A DNA stretch of 64,000 nt from Cytobacillus solani (GCF_001420595.1 NZ_LJIX01000006.1:2961058-3025057); one strand, 5' to 3'. Positions 17,066-26,679 are shown, counted from the first letter of the stretch. Notes: generated from the letters alone by a model not told the origin. A program made the numbers and translations.

Positions 17066-20000
17066 TTAATTCATTAAGCTTAAAGTTCTTGATATCGGAT
17101 CTGCTTGATTCGGATTAAAAACATCAGCTAATCTTTCTGCCCTCTTTTGATTTCGGTCCTCTTTTTGAACAGCACGTTTATATTCCTTCGGGATCACTTT
17201 TACCCATGTCGATAATAGGTCATTCCAATGTTGGAGAATATATTGAGCTCGTGAACTATTGGTATACATGTGATGGTTTTGAATCAGCTGCTTAAGCTCA
17301 TCTACTTCTTCCCATTTATCAAGCGGCTCCAAGTAAACTAAACACCGATTGCATTTTTTATAAAAGCTTTCATACTCCTCCGCAAAGACATAAGCTATCC
17401 CGCCAGACATTCCAGCTGCAAAATTTTTGCCAACCGGACCAAGGACAGCAACACGCCCCCCTGTCATATATTCACAGCCATGATCGCCCATTCCCTCTAC
17501 AACCGCATGTACACCACTATTCCTCACACAAAAACGCTCACCTGCTAAACCACGAATGTACGCTTCACCAGATGTCGCTCCATAGAAGGCAACATTTCCG
17601 ATAATCATATTCTCTTCAGGGATAAAAACAGATTTTACTGATGGCTTTACAATGATTTTTCCACCAGATAACCCTTTGCCGACATAATCATTCGCTTCGC
17701 CTTCAAGAGTTAACGTAACCCCTTTCGGTAAAAAGGCACCAAAGCTTTGACCAGCAGCTCCCGAAAATTGCAAATCAATCGTATCTTCGGGAAGACCAGC
17801 TTGCCCATATTGTTTTGTTATTTCACTTCCTACTAACGTGCCCACTGTCCGGTGAATATTTTTAATGGGAAAACTTGCTTTTACTTTCTTTTTTTGTGTA
17901 ATTGCAGGCTGACAAACAGCGAGAAGCTCTTTCTGATCAAGAGAATGTTCAAGCTTGTGATTTTGTCGCCTTTGATTATACGATCCCCCATTATTTAAAT
18001 CATTTGGCTCATATAATATTGTTGAAAGATCCAAGTCTTTTGTTTTCCAATGTATTTTTGATTTATCTATCTGCATTAGTCTATTTGTTTGCCCAACCAT
18101 TTCATTAATTGTTCTAAATCCAAGCCCTGCCATAATTTCACGAACATCCTTCGCAATAAATCGCATGAAATTAACGAGATATTCCGCTTCCCCATGGAAT
18201 TTTTTGCGCAGTTCTGGGTCTTGGGTAGCAATCCCAACAGGACAAGTATTTAAATGACAAGCTCGAACAAGAACACAGCCTAGGACAACGAGGGGCGCTG
18301 TTCCGAAACCGAATTCCTCTGCCCCTAGAAGAGTTGCTATGACAATATCACGGCCTGTCATCATTTTCCCATCCGCTTCTATTGCAACCCTGTCTCTTAG
18401 TCCATTTAGTATCAAGGTTTGATGCGTTTCTGCAAGTCCAATCTCCCAAGGGATACCTGTATGCTTGATGCTCGTTTTCGGTGCAGCACCCGTACCTCCT
18501 TCAGATCCGCTGATCAAAATGACATCTGCCAGCCCCTTTGCAACACCTGCTGCAATTGTGCCAACACCCGCCTTCGAGACTAGCTTGACACTAATTCTTG
18601 CCTGCGGATTGGCATTTTTTAAATCATGAATCAACTGGGCGAGGTCTTCTATTGAATAGATATCATGGTGCGGCGGTGGTGAAATTAGACCAACACCTGG
18701 TGTAGAACCTCGCACCTCTGCAATCCATGGATATACTTTGCTCCCAGGTAAATGGCCTCCTTCACCCGGCTTTGCCCCTTGAGCCATCTTAATTTGAATT
18801 TCCTCGGCATGAACTAAATAATGACTTGATACACCAAATCTTCCTGAAGCGACTTGCTTAATCGCACTTCCTCTTCTATCGCCATTTTCATCAGGAATAC
18901 AGCGATCAGGATGTTCTCCCCCTTCCCCGCTATTGCTTTTGCCGCAAATCCGGTTCATTGCAATTGCGATTGTTTCATGTGCCTCTTGACTTAAAGAACC
19001 GTATGACATCGCCCCCGTTTTAAAACGTCTGCAAATGGATTCAATACTTTCCACTTCATCTATAGGAATCGGTGAAGACTTTCTAAATCCCAACATCCCA
19101 CGCAAGAATATAAGTTGTTCTTCATTGGCCAGTTCTGCATATTTTTTATAAAGCTGATAATCATTTGTACGGCATGCATGCTGCAGAAGATGTATGGTTT
19201 CTGGACGAAAAGCATGGGCTTCCCCTCCTTGACGCCATTGAAAGTCACTGCCGCTCTCTAATGAATCTTTTTTATTCTTCAGATGGAATGCTTCAGCATG
19301 TCGAAGCAGCGTTTCTTTCGCAATTGCTTCAAGTTTCAATCCACCTAATCTTGCTGGTGTTCCAGTAAAATACTTATCAATAACGTGAGAATCAATCCCA
19401 ACAGACTCAAAAATTTGTGCCCCTCGATAACTTTGAATAGTAGAAATCCCCATTTTAGATAGGACCTTTATCACTCCATTCGTTGCAGCTTGAATATAGT
19501 TCTCTATTGCTTCAAAGGTATCTAGTGTTTGATTTTTCCTGCTATCTAGCATATTTCTAATCGTCTGAAATACAAGATAAGGATTAACTGCATCAGCCCC
19601 ATATCCGATCAGCATACAAAAATGATGAGCATCTCGCGCCTCCCCTGTTTCTACGATAATACTTACTTTTGTTCTAGTTCCTTGTCGTACTAAATGATGA
19701 TGAAGCCCGCTAACCGCAAGCAGTGCTGGAATGGCTGCAGCAGTTTTATCCATATTACGATCAGACAAAATAATGATGGAGACCCCACTTTTAACCGCTT
19801 GATCAACCGAAAAAAATAAATGATTTAATGCCTTTTCTAAGCCTCGTTCCTCATTATTAATATCAAATATAATAGGAAATGTTTCGGTTTTAAATGAATC
19901 AAAGGGATTATGGCGTAGCCGGTTAAGCTGATCCTCCGTGCAAATGGGCGTCTCCATCCGAATGCGGCGGCAGCTTTCTGATGTTGGATTAAGCAAATTC

Positions 20001-21652
20001 CCTTCACCACCTAGCAGAGTGATTGTTGAGGTAACAAATGCCTCACGTATGGCATCAATTGGAGGATTCGTCACTTGGGCAAACAGCTGTCTAAAGTAAT
20101 TGTACAAAAGCTGTGATCGATTGGAGAGAATAGCTAATGGTGTATCGTTTCCCATAGAACCAACAGGCTCTTTTCCTTCTATCGCCATTGGTTCAATATG
20201 CTTTGTCAATTCTTCATACGTGTATCCGAATGCTCGTTGAAACTGTGACAGCTTAAAGCTGTTTTTCTGGTGAGACTCTTTCACTTCCATGAGCTCATTC
20301 AAATGAATTTGCTTCTCATCTAACCATTTGCGGTAGGGAGAGCTCTTAGCCATGTTTCGTTTTATTTCCTCATTCAATAGAATTCGACCTTTTTGTAAAT
20401 CTACTAATAGCATTTCTCCAGGACTTAATCTGCCTTTTTGAATAATTAAATCAGGCTCTATATCAATGACTCCTGCCTCAGATGAGAATATGATCGAATC
20501 ATCTGCTGTTACATAATAGCGTGCTGGACGAAGACCATTGCGATCAAGCATCGCGCCGATTTGCTTACCATCCGTAAAAGCAAAAGCTGCAGGTCCATCC
20601 CATGGCTCCATCAAATGGCTGTGATATTCATAAAATGCTTTTAATGAATCCTCCATTCCTTCGTCTTTTTCCCAAGGTTCAGGTACCATCATCAATGCTG
20701 CATGAGGTAGGGAGCGCCCAGATAACACTAAAAATTCTAAACAATTATCAAATGATGAAGAGTCACTGCCTTCTAAATCAATAATAGGCAATATTTCACT
20801 TATTTCTGTTTCAAAAACTGAAGATTCAATTATTTTTTCACGTGCCTTCATCCAATTGACGTTCCCATTTACCGTATTTATTTCTCCATTATGAATTAAA
20901 TATCGATTTGGATGTGCCCTTTCCCAACTTGGAAAGGTATTCGTACTAAATCTTGAATGGACAAGAGAAAAGGATGATTCAAACGCTTCCTCTTGCAGAT
21001 CAACATAATAAGTATCCAGCTGTTCGGGAGTCAGCATCCCTTTGTAAACAATCGTACGGGAAGAGAGACTGGAAAAATAGAATATTTCATTTCCGGCCAA
21101 TTGTTTTTCTTGAATGGCTTTTTCCGTTCTTTTTCGGATAACATAGAGCCTTCTTTCGAATGAAGCATCTTCCATTTCTTTATCCGATTTCCCAATAAAC
21201 ACTTGGCGAATATATGGCTGACTTTTTTTCGCAGAAGTCCCAAGAGTAGAATCATCGGTTGGCACCGTTCTCCACCCTAATAATTGTTGGCCTTCTTCCT
21301 CAATGATTTCTTTTAATACATGTTCACAGCGCTCTCGCCATTGTGGCTTTTGCGGTAAGAAGATCATTCCAACCCCATAATTTCCGATTTCAGGAATGCT
21401 CATCTTCACACATTTCGTTAAGAAAAACTGATGGGGAAGCTGAGTCATGATACCTGCCCCATCTCCAGTGGCCGGGTCACTTCCTTGACCTCCTCGATGC
21501 TCTAACCGGTTAAGCATCGATAATCCCTGCCTAATTATTTGATTGGATATACAGCCATTTACATTGGCAATAAAGCCGATTCCGCATGCATCATGTTCAA
21601 ACACTGGATCATATAAACCTTGTTTCAAAGGAATCATGTTATTTTTCATCAT
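17066..21652 (-). CDS. gltB: Glutamate synthase large subunit (GltB, GltA in Bacillus)
   Basis: At 1528 residues this is the full-length large subunit. The N-terminal glutaminase domain has nucleophile Cys23 in EHDACGIGF after a 22-residue propeptide. The central region and the FMN-binding synthase domain (SGSEGGTGAAPKTS, then the Cys cluster CVLVRACHLNTCPVGIATQD for 3Fe-4S) follow, and the C-terminal beta-helix domain closes it. An AAAGGGTGAA site precedes the ATG pair. No gltC regulator lies next door; a 7-3-7 dyad sits about 140 bp upstream. Confidence 0.95.
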   Translation of the reverse strand: MMKNNMIPLKQGLYDPVFEHDACGIGFIANVNGCISNQIIRQGLSMLNRLEHRGGQGSDPATGDGAGIMTQLPHQFFLTKCVKMSIPEIGNYGVGMIFLPQKPQWRERCEHVLKEIIEEEGQQLLGWRTVPTDDSTLGTSAKKSQPYIRQVFIGKSDKEMEDASFERRLYVIRKRTEKAIQEKQLAGNEIFYFSSLSSRTIVYKGMLTPEQLDTYYVDLQEEAFESSFSLVHSRFSTNTFPSWERAHPNRYLIHNGEINTVNGNVNWMKAREKIIESSVFETEISEILPIIDLEGSDSSSFDNCLEFLVLSGRSLPHAALMMVPEPWEKDEGMEDSLKAFYEYHSHLMEPWDGPAAFAFTDGKQIGAMLDRNGLRPARYYVTADDSIIFSSEAGVIDIEPDLIIQKGRLSPGEMLLVDLQKGRILLNEEIKRNMAKSSPYRKWLDEKQIHLNELMEVKESHQKNSFKLSQFQRAFGYTYEELTKHIEPMAIEGKEPVGSMGNDTPLAILSNRSQLLYNYFRQLFAQVTNPPIDAIREAFVTSTITLLGGEGNLLNPTSESCRRIRMETPICTEDQLNRLRHNPFDSFKTETFPIIFDINNEERGLEKALNHLFFSVDQAVKSGVSIIILSDRNMDKTAAAIPALLAVSGLHHHLVRQGTRTKVSIIVETGEARDAHHFCMLIGYGADAVNPYLVFQTIRNMLDSRKNQTLDTFEAIENYIQAATNGVIKVLSKMGISTIQSYRGAQIFESVGIDSHVIDKYFTGTPARLGGLKLEAIAKETLLRHAEAFHLKNKKDSLESGSDFQWRQGGEAHAFRPETIHLLQHACRTNDYQLYKKYAELANEEQLIFLRGMLGFRKSSPIPIDEVESIESICRRFKTGAMSYGSLSQEAHETIAIAMNRICGKSNSGEGGEHPDRCIPDENGDRRGSAIKQVASGRFGVSSHYLVHAEEIQIKMAQGAKPGEGGHLPGSKVYPWIAEVRGSTPGVGLISPPPHHDIYSIEDLAQLIHDLKNANPQARISVKLVSKAGVGTIAAGVAKGLADVILISGSEGGTGAAPKTSIKHTGIPWEIGLAETHQTLILNGLRDRVAIEADGKMMTGRDIVIATLLGAEEFGFGTAPLVVLGCVLVRACHLNTCPVGIATQDPELRKKFHGEAEYLVNFMRFIAKDVREIMAGLGFRTINEMVGQTNRLMQIDKSKIHWKTKDLDLSTILYEPNDLNNGGSYNQRRQNHKLEHSLDQKELLAVCQPAITQKKKVKASFPIKNIHRTVGTLVGSEITKQYGQAGLPEDTIDLQFSGAAGQSFGAFLPKGVTLTLEGEANDYVGKGLSGGKIIVKPSVKSVFIPEENMIIGNVAFYGATSGEAYIRGLAGERFCVRNSGVHAVVEGMGDHGCEYMTGGRVAVLGPVGKNFAAGMSGGIAYVFAEEYESFYKKCNRCLVYLEPLDKWEEVDELKQLIQNHHMYTNSSRAQYILQHWNDLLSTWVKVIPKEYKRAVQKEDRNQKRAERLADVFNPNQADPISRTLSLMN

Positions 21653-21788
21653 TTCACCCTTTCTTGATGATTATTAAAAATAAAAGATTACTTTTTAATT
21701 AATAATCTGATTAAACATTTATAATTTTCTTATTTTTACATTGTATATTCTACAATCAATCTAATCAATACGTATTTTATATGAAATC

Positions 21789-21805
21789 AATCTAATTTTT
21801 AGATT
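21789..21805. promoter_or_regulatory. Candidate operator dyad upstream of gltB
   Basis: AATCTAA-TTT-TTAGATT is a perfect inverted repeat. A further AATCTAAT half-copy lies about 30 bases nearer gltB (around 21757). LysR regulators such as GltC bind dyads of this general kind, but I cannot assign the regulator. Confidence 0.35.
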
Positions 21806-21822
21806 AATTAACTTTTTCAATA

Positions 21823-21877
21823 AAAAAAGCTGTGTTGGATGAATTGTTCTTACACAATCATCCATCACAGCTTTTTT
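21823..21877 (-). terminator. Terminator of the partner-switching operon
   Basis: A 20-bp stem with one mismatch (arms 21823-21842 and 21858-21877) ends in TTTTTT on the minus strand and overlaps the last codons of the STAS gene. Confidence 0.88.
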
Positions 21878-22187
21878 ATTCCATATCAAATACTTTATTT
21901 AATCTAGTTAGTTCAAACAGTTCCTTTATTTTCCCGCGGACACCTTTTATTGTCAATGCCCCTCCCTTTTGTGTACATCTTTTATGAAGAGCAATGAGCA
22001 CACCTAAGCCTGAACTATCTATATAGTTTAATCCGCCTATCTCTATATCCATCGTATGAATACCTTTATCTAGCTGCCGAAGAAGTCGTTCACGTAATTC
22101 TGCCGCCTCTTCAACATATAAATCCCCTTCCAAAACAACCTTTATCCTAGTTGGTGTAGTTGATGAAATCTCCATATTCTTCATCAT
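21876..22187 (-). CDS. STAS-domain anti-sigma-factor antagonist
   Basis: This 103-residue single STAS domain has the phosphorylation motif NYIDSSGLGVLIALHKR (S58/S59). In this family a Ser here is phosphorylated by an HATPase-type kinase/anti-sigma factor and dephosphorylated by a PP2C enzyme. It is the last gene of a four-gene operon that also encodes such a kinase and phosphatase and a chemoreceptor. AAGGAGAT precedes the start. It resembles SpoIIAA and RsbV in length and layout, but no sigma-factor gene is adjacent, so its target is open. Confidence 0.85.
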   Translation of the reverse strand: MMKNMEISSTTPTRIKVVLEGDLYVEEAAELRERLLRQLDKGIHTMDIEIGGLNYIDSSGLGVLIALHKRCTQKGGALTIKGVRGKIKELFELTRLNKVFDME

Positions 22188-22202
22188 GGCCGGTTAATCT
22201 CC

Positions 22203-23888
22203 TTATATTTTAAAAATTTGTACGGATGTTTTTAGTTCCATGGCCATCGCACTTACTTCCTCTGCACTCCCCGATAATGTCTCAATTGCCGCTGTCGATT
22301 CTTCGGTCGCAATGGAGACTTCTTCTGTTTTCGCAGTAGTATTTTCCATTACGGTTGATAGCTCATCAATAAGTGAAACAATTTTTTCAGAGCTTGCCAC
22401 TTCTTCATCTGTTACATCTGTAATCCCATCTACTTCCTTTGATGTGACAGAAACAGCTGAAAGTATGCGATCTAGTGCATGACCGGCACTAGCTACAATT
22501 TTCACCCCATGCTCAACCTCCATTCTATTCTGCTGCATTGCTTGTACCGCTTCACCCGTGCTGCCAGAGATTTTCCTTACAAGCTCTCCTACTTGATGTG
22601 CTCCATCATTGGATTGTTCTGCCAATTTACGTACTTCTTCTGCAACAACTGCAAACCCACGTCCCTGGTCCCCTGCTCTTGCAGCTTCAATGGAAGCATT
22701 TAACGCTAGAAGATTCGTTTGATCAGCTATGCTTGTTATCATTTGCGTTATATGTCCGATTTCGATGGAATACTGATCTAATCGCTGAATAAGTCCTTCT
22801 GTTTCTATTGTTCTTCTTTTAATGGTTTCCATTTTATGAATGGATTCATTTACAATTTCCTTGCCTTCGCTTGCAGTCTCATAGGTAGATTTTGAATTGA
22901 GTAAAGCTGATGAAGCTTTTCCCTTAGCAATTTGGATGAGAGAGGATAGCTCTAACAAAACCTTCGTTACATCCATGACTGATCGGTTTCCTTTTTCAGT
23001 GTTCTCAGCTACTTGATTCATTGAAACTGACACCTCTGTAGCTGAAGCAGCTACTTGTTCGCTTGATGCTGCCATTTCGTCTGAAAATGCTGATAATTCA
23101 TTCGAAGACTGATAAACAGAAGAAACTACTCTTCTCAAAGAAGTATTCATCTCATTAAACGAGCGTGCAAGATCACCAATTTCATCCTTATTTTTCACTT
23201 GAATCGCTTCACCCGTCAAATCTCCATTAGCTATCTTGAAGGCTCTTTCAGATATTTTTTTTACTGGCTGGGCAATCATTTTCCCTTCAAATAATCCAAT
23301 TCCAATTGCTAATACAACAGCAAATAAAACAATAATTAATAATGTTATTCTTGATTGAACATATTCTTTCTCACTTTGCCTAATTAAATCTTCAGCAACT
23401 TGTTTCTTGATTACGATCAGCTCTTTTAAGTTCTCACTAGCAAGAGTAAAAGGTTCCCTACCTAGCTTTAATCCTTCATTTGCTTCCTCATACTTCCCAT
23501 TTCTAATAAGGGAAATATTTTTTGTGACACGATCTGTAAACAACGTCCAATTCGTTTGAAACTCATCAAACTTTTTCTTTTCAATTGACTTCATGCTGCC
23601 TTTTTCGTATTCACTAATTAGTTCACTTATATAGGCAATATTTTCCTCAGCAATCGTTGTTAGAGCAGGATCCTTTGTATTTCCGGCTGTTACCATTTGA
23701 ACTCTAGTATTCTCTGAATACTTGGCTATTTCAGCAATTTGACTTAACGGAACAACACTGTCCTCATGCATTAATATTCCATTATCATTTACTGAAGAGA
23801 GTGTCGATACTGCTGTAACGCCAAGTCCGGCCATCATAACAACAATAATAAAATACGAAAATAGGAGTTTCTTGGTTAACTTCGACAT
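22203..23888 (-). CDS. Methyl-accepting chemotaxis protein with HAMP domain
   Basis: The 561-residue protein has membrane helix 1 at about 8-28 and an extracytoplasmic four-helix-bundle sensor to about 180. Membrane helix 2 (about 181-203), a HAMP domain and a long cytoplasmic coiled coil follow. The signalling tip is near canonical ([20 protein letters not shown], then [16 protein letters not shown]). It could couple to CheA/CheW, but its place between a kinase-like HATPase gene (14 bp upstream) and a STAS gene (15 bp downstream) suggests that it also or instead feeds a partner-switching output. The ligand is unknown. Confidence 0.9.
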   Translation of the reverse strand: MSKLTKKLLFSYFIIVVMMAGLGVTAVSTLSSVNDNGILMHEDSVVPLSQIAEIAKYSENTRVQMVTAGNTKDPALTTIAEENIAYISELISEYEKGSMKSIEKKKFDEFQTNWTLFTDRVTKNISLIRNGKYEEANEGLKLGREPFTLASENLKELIVIKKQVAEDLIRQSEKEYVQSRITLLIIVLFAVVLAIGIGLFEGKMIAQPVKKISERAFKIANGDLTGEAIQVKNKDEIGDLARSFNEMNTSLRRVVSSVYQSSNELSAFSDEMAASSEQVAASATEVSVSMNQVAENTEKGNRSVMDVTKVLLELSSLIQIAKGKASSALLNSKSTYETASEGKEIVNESIHKMETIKRRTIETEGLIQRLDQYSIEIGHITQMITSIADQTNLLALNASIEAARAGDQGRGFAVVAEEVRKLAEQSNDGAHQVGELVRKISGSTGEAVQAMQQNRMEVEHGVKIVASAGHALDRILSAVSVTSKEVDGITDVTDEEVASSEKIVSLIDELSTVMENTTAKTEEVSIATEESTAAIETLSGSAEEVSAMAMELKTSVQIFKI

Positions 23889-23901
23889 CTATCTGAGCAC
23901 C

Positions 23902-24348
23902 TCAACGCTTTTTTGTTTTGGACTTTTTTATTACATTCTGTCTTATGTATTTCATTAGAAGCAATTCATTACCTTTTCGATTATAAATCATTTTATCAGT
24001 AGCCATTCTTATGATGCTAAGCCCTCTCCCACATTCACTCGTTAAATTTTTCTCAAATAATAACTCTGGGCAACTTGCCATCTCTTCTAGTGCTTTTCTA
24101 ACATTAAAACCCGCACCTGAATCTTTAATTCGAATAACGAGACGATTGCCAGCGGTAACTCTCATACTCAATGTAATTGGTTTCCGCGAATGGGTAGAAC
24201 ATAGGGCATTATTTACCGCTTCATTAATTGCCACTTCCATTAGAAAAGAATCTTTATCACCAAAAATGTGCTGCACATCTGCTTTAATTAAAGAACGAAG
24301 CTGACGAAATTCTTCATGTGTACGAAATCTAAGCTGAAGTGTATTCAT
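23902..24348 (-). CDS. RsbW-like anti-sigma factor/serine kinase (HATPase_c)
   Basis: The 148-residue GHKL-fold protein has an N box (EVAINEAVNNAL), G1 (DSGAGF) and G2 (GRGLSIIRMATDKM). This is the RsbW/SpoIIAB-type kinase that phosphorylates a STAS antagonist and sequesters a partner. It begins at the base after the upstream phosphatase gene's stop, with the site GGAGGGGGA inside that gene's last codons, so translation is coupled. No sigma factor gene lies nearby. Confidence 0.85.
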   Translation of the reverse strand: MNTLQLRFRTHEEFRQLRSLIKADVQHIFGDKDSFLMEVAINEAVNNALCSTHSRKPITLSMRVTAGNRLVIRIKDSGAGFNVRKALEEMASCPELLFEKNLTSECGRGLSIIRMATDKMIYNRKGNELLLMKYIRQNVIKKSKTKKR

Positions 24349-25434
24349 TCATCCCCCTCCAACTTGTTTTACCAAGACTCCGATGGCGGATGCATCATCT
24401 TTTAAATCGGAAATGCTAATCCTTCTTAACTTGTTCATATATCCTTTTAAGTCATTTGCATATAATGGATTATTCATTTCAAAAATATCCATAAAACCAT
24501 CAGTCATGAAAAACAGTAATTCTCCCATTTTAATCTCCTCTGTTATCTCATCAAAAACAGGATCACTCAATATTCCCAAATATGGGCCAGGCTGTTTGAT
24601 AACCTTTAATTTACCATTTGATTGACATTTAATAAATTTATTTATTCCTGCACAGGCATATGTCAATAGACCATCTTCTAAATTAATTCTGAAACAAAGA
24701 GCCGCAGCAAAAGTATCTTCTAAAAAATAGCTCATTGACTCTTGGTTAATGGTCTTCAGTACCTCTACTAGCGTACGATTGTGATCAAAGTTTTGACGGA
24801 ACAAGACTCGTAATACTGAATTTTGGAAAGAAGCAGTTACCCCATGACCCATTATATCGATGATATAACCAGATAAAATCCTTTTTTCAGGGTCCCAGTA
24901 ATAATCAAAGAAATCGCCTCCAAGATAATTTAACGGCCTGAAAACAGTTTCGATTTCTAGCATTTTTATATTCATTGGTGAAGGGAGCAAGGTTCTTTGC
25001 AGCATACCGGTTCTTACGATATCCTTACGCAATTTTTCTTCCTCTGAGATGTCGGACACAACCCCCACGTATTGGTTAATAGTATCTTGCTTATCTCTAA
25101 CAGCAATGATGCTTAGCTTTTGAAGAAACAAACGACCACTTTTATGCCGATTCCATATCTCTCCTTCCCATCTCCCTTCCGAAGTAATCCTCTTCCATAA
25201 TTCACGGTAAAAGGCTTGATCATGAAGGTTAGATTTAATAATATTAAGATTTTTCCCTATTAATTCTTGTACAGAATAGCCTGTAATCGTGCAATATGCT
25301 TGATTGACATTTAGGATATTTGCATTTATATCTGTAATAACTAGGCCTTCTTTCATTCCTTGGAATACTGAATAAACGACATTTGAGGAAGTAAGCAGTT
25401 TATGTAAATCATCATTATTCCCTCTATGATCCAT
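24349..25434 (-). CDS. PAS-PP2C (SpoIIE-type) phosphatase
   Basis: The 361-residue protein has a PAS domain at about 15-130 (GLVITDINANILNVNQAYCT, then NIIKSNLHD and a PAC tail). A PP2C/SpoIIE domain follows from about 165, with metal-binding acids in GGDFFDYY, YIIDIMGHG, FMTDGFMD and the final DDASAIGV. It should dephosphorylate the operon's STAS antagonist in response to a PAS-sensed signal. The PAS lacks an obvious haem or flavin Cys motif. The ribosome site is weak (AGGAAA, about 18 bases away), so the start is less certain. It is first in the operon. Confidence 0.88.
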   Translation of the reverse strand: MDHRGNNDDLHKLLTSSNVVYSVFQGMKEGLVITDINANILNVNQAYCTITGYSVQELIGKNLNIIKSNLHDQAFYRELWKRITSEGRWEGEIWNRHKSGRLFLQKLSIIAVRDKQDTINQYVGVVSDISEEEKLRKDIVRTGMLQRTLLPSPMNIKMLEIETVFRPLNYLGGDFFDYYWDPEKRILSGYIIDIMGHGVTASFQNSVLRVLFRQNFDHNRTLVEVLKTINQESMSYFLEDTFAAALCFRINLEDGLLTYACAGINKFIKCQSNGKLKVIKQPGPYLGILSDPVFDEITEEIKMGELLFFMTDGFMDIFEMNNPLYANDLKGYMNKLRRISISDLKDDASAIGVLVKQVGGG

Positions 25435-25570
25435 GTTTTTTTCTATTGCTATTTCCTACACCTTCTTTGTCGATTTTTCCCATTAAATTATTTTATTACT
25501 TTTTACCTATTTTTCATATCTTTACAAACAGAGTTCACAATCATTTCAATAAATTATGTATAACAAGTGA

Positions 25571-25597
25571 AAAAAAGACACTAACGACTGTTAGTGC
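25571..25597 (-). terminator. Intrinsic terminator of the 75-residue membrane protein gene
   Basis: CACTAAC and GTTAGTG form a 7-bp stem, followed on the minus strand by CTTTTTTTC. Confidence 0.7.
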
Positions 25598-25628
25598 CTT
25601 AAACAAAATAATTATTAAAGTTTTCCAA

Positions 25629-25856
25629 TTATTTTTCTTGGACTACTTCTCCTCTTGCTTTTTCACGTTCTTCATACCATAGCTTTAAGTGAGTGAAGAT
25701 CGAAAATAGAAGAAAAAAGTTCATCGCCCATACAGATACAAACGGTCCAATGCCACCAAAATCGATTGTTTGGTAGCTTTTTAATAACAAGACTATATAG
25801 GCTTCAATGAAAACGAGGATAAATCCCCCAATCCCAGCAGCTGTTATCCGTATCAA
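25629..25856 (-). CDS. Small two-helix membrane protein, unknown
   Basis: The product has about 75 residues with two membrane helices (ITAAGIGGFILVFIEAYIVL and a second at FVSVWAMNFFLLFSIF) and a charged tail. The start is taken as the TTG at 25856 because GGGAGGG lies 6-7 bases upstream of it; an ATG at 25874 has that site inside its own reading frame and none before it. It is transcribed alone, ends in a terminator and is divergent from the doxX gene. I recognise no family. Confidence 0.55.
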   Translation of the reverse strand: MIRITAAGIGGFILVFIEAYIVLLLKSYQTIDFGGIGPFVSVWAMNFFLLFSIFTHLKLWYEEREKARGEVVQEK

Positions 25857-25990
25857 ACTTTTCCCTCCCTTCATCTAATTATAATTATTATAATCTATTT
25901 CCAGCATATACTAAATGATTTAGCTCACTAAATTGTCATTTTTTTTTAATTTTCTCTATTGATTTTTATTTCTCATCATTAAATTAAAAT

Positions 25991-26010
25991 GTTCATAATA
26001 TGTTCATAAC
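25991..26010 (+). promoter_or_regulatory. HssR-like direct repeat upstream of doxX
   Basis: GTTCATAAT-AT-GTTCATAAC is a 9-2-9 direct repeat. It agrees in half-site and spacing with the GTTCATATT-N2-GTTCATATT element bound by Staphylococcus HssR before hrtA. The window encodes an HssRS-like pair at 29953-32000. Confidence 0.5.
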
Positions 26011-26023
26011 AATTTTACGTATG

Positions 26024-26039
26024 TGTGAATTTTATCACA
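26024..26039. promoter_or_regulatory. Fnr-type box upstream of doxX
   Basis: TGTGAATTTTATCACA fits TGTGA-N6-TCACA exactly, as does the narK site. A TATGGT -10-like element at 26063-26068 would place the box centre near -43, typical of class II activation. Confidence 0.6.
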
Positions 26040-26115
26040 AAGATTAATTCGAGATTCATATTTATGGTATTTTTTAGATGTAATCTTTAAATATGTTTTG
26101 GAAGGAGCAATCTTT

Positions 26116-26622
26116 ATGTTTATCAAATGGATTAGAGAAAGTCAAATTGCTGCAGGGATATTAACGATTATTCGTTTATATGTTGGCTATTCATGGATAA
26201 CTGCTGGTTACGGTAAATTGACAGGGGGGTTTGATGCTTCAGGTTTCTTACAAGGGGCAGTTGCTAACGCCACTGGAGATCATCCTGCGGTGCAAGCATG
26301 GTGGGCGAGCTTCTTAGAAGGGATTGCAATACCAAATGCTGGTTTATTCAGTTTCCTTGTTTCGTGGGGTGAGCTATTAGTTGGACTTGGACTTATTCTA
26401 GGATGTTTAACTACTGCTGCCGCATTCTTTGGAATATTTATGAACTTCTCATTCCTTTTCTCAGGAACTGTCAGCACAAATGCCCAAATGGTTTTGTTAA
26501 CATTTTTCATCTTAATTGCTGGGTTCAACGCTGGAAAAATCGGTCTCGATCGTTACGTTATCCCATTTATTCGTAAACAATCGAAAGGAAGATTCTCTTC
26601 CGGTGAATCTATCGCTTCTTAA
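26116..26622 (+). CDS. DoxX-family membrane protein
   Basis: The 168-residue protein has four membrane helices with DoxX marks (RLYVGYSWITAGYGKLTGGF, FLVSWGELLVGLGLILGC and GKIGLDRYVIP). DoxX proteins are quinol/redox-linked membrane subunits of varied, mostly unknown role. The start at 26116 follows GGAAGGAG; the frame extends six codons further without a better site. A direct repeat resembling the HssR site and a perfect Fnr-type box lie 106 and 77-92 bases upstream. The inference is that it responds to haem and/or oxygen limitation. A strong terminator follows. Confidence 0.82.
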   Translation: MFIKWIRESQIAAGILTIIRLYVGYSWITAGYGKLTGGFDASGFLQGAVANATGDHPAVQAWWASFLEGIAIPNAGLFSFLVSWGELLVGLGLILGCLTTAAAFFGIFMNFSFLFSGTVSTNAQMVLLTFFILIAGFNAGKIGLDRYVIPFIRKQSKGRFSSGESIAS

Positions 26623-26626
26623 TAAG

Positions 26627-26660
26627 AAAAAGGCTGTCGAGACATCTCGACAGCCTTTTT
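26627..26660. terminator. Bidirectional terminator between doxX and oppA
   Basis: A perfect 16-bp stem (arms 26627-26642 and 26645-26660) has A and T runs at both ends and serves the two convergent genes. Confidence 0.9.
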
Positions 26661-26679
26661 ACTTTTATTACATTTGTGC

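Noticed and set aside
21742-21760. TTGTATATTCTACAA as a TnrA site before gltB
   Set aside because: Spacing is wrong for the 17-bp TnrA consensus; it is more likely a promoter element or chance.
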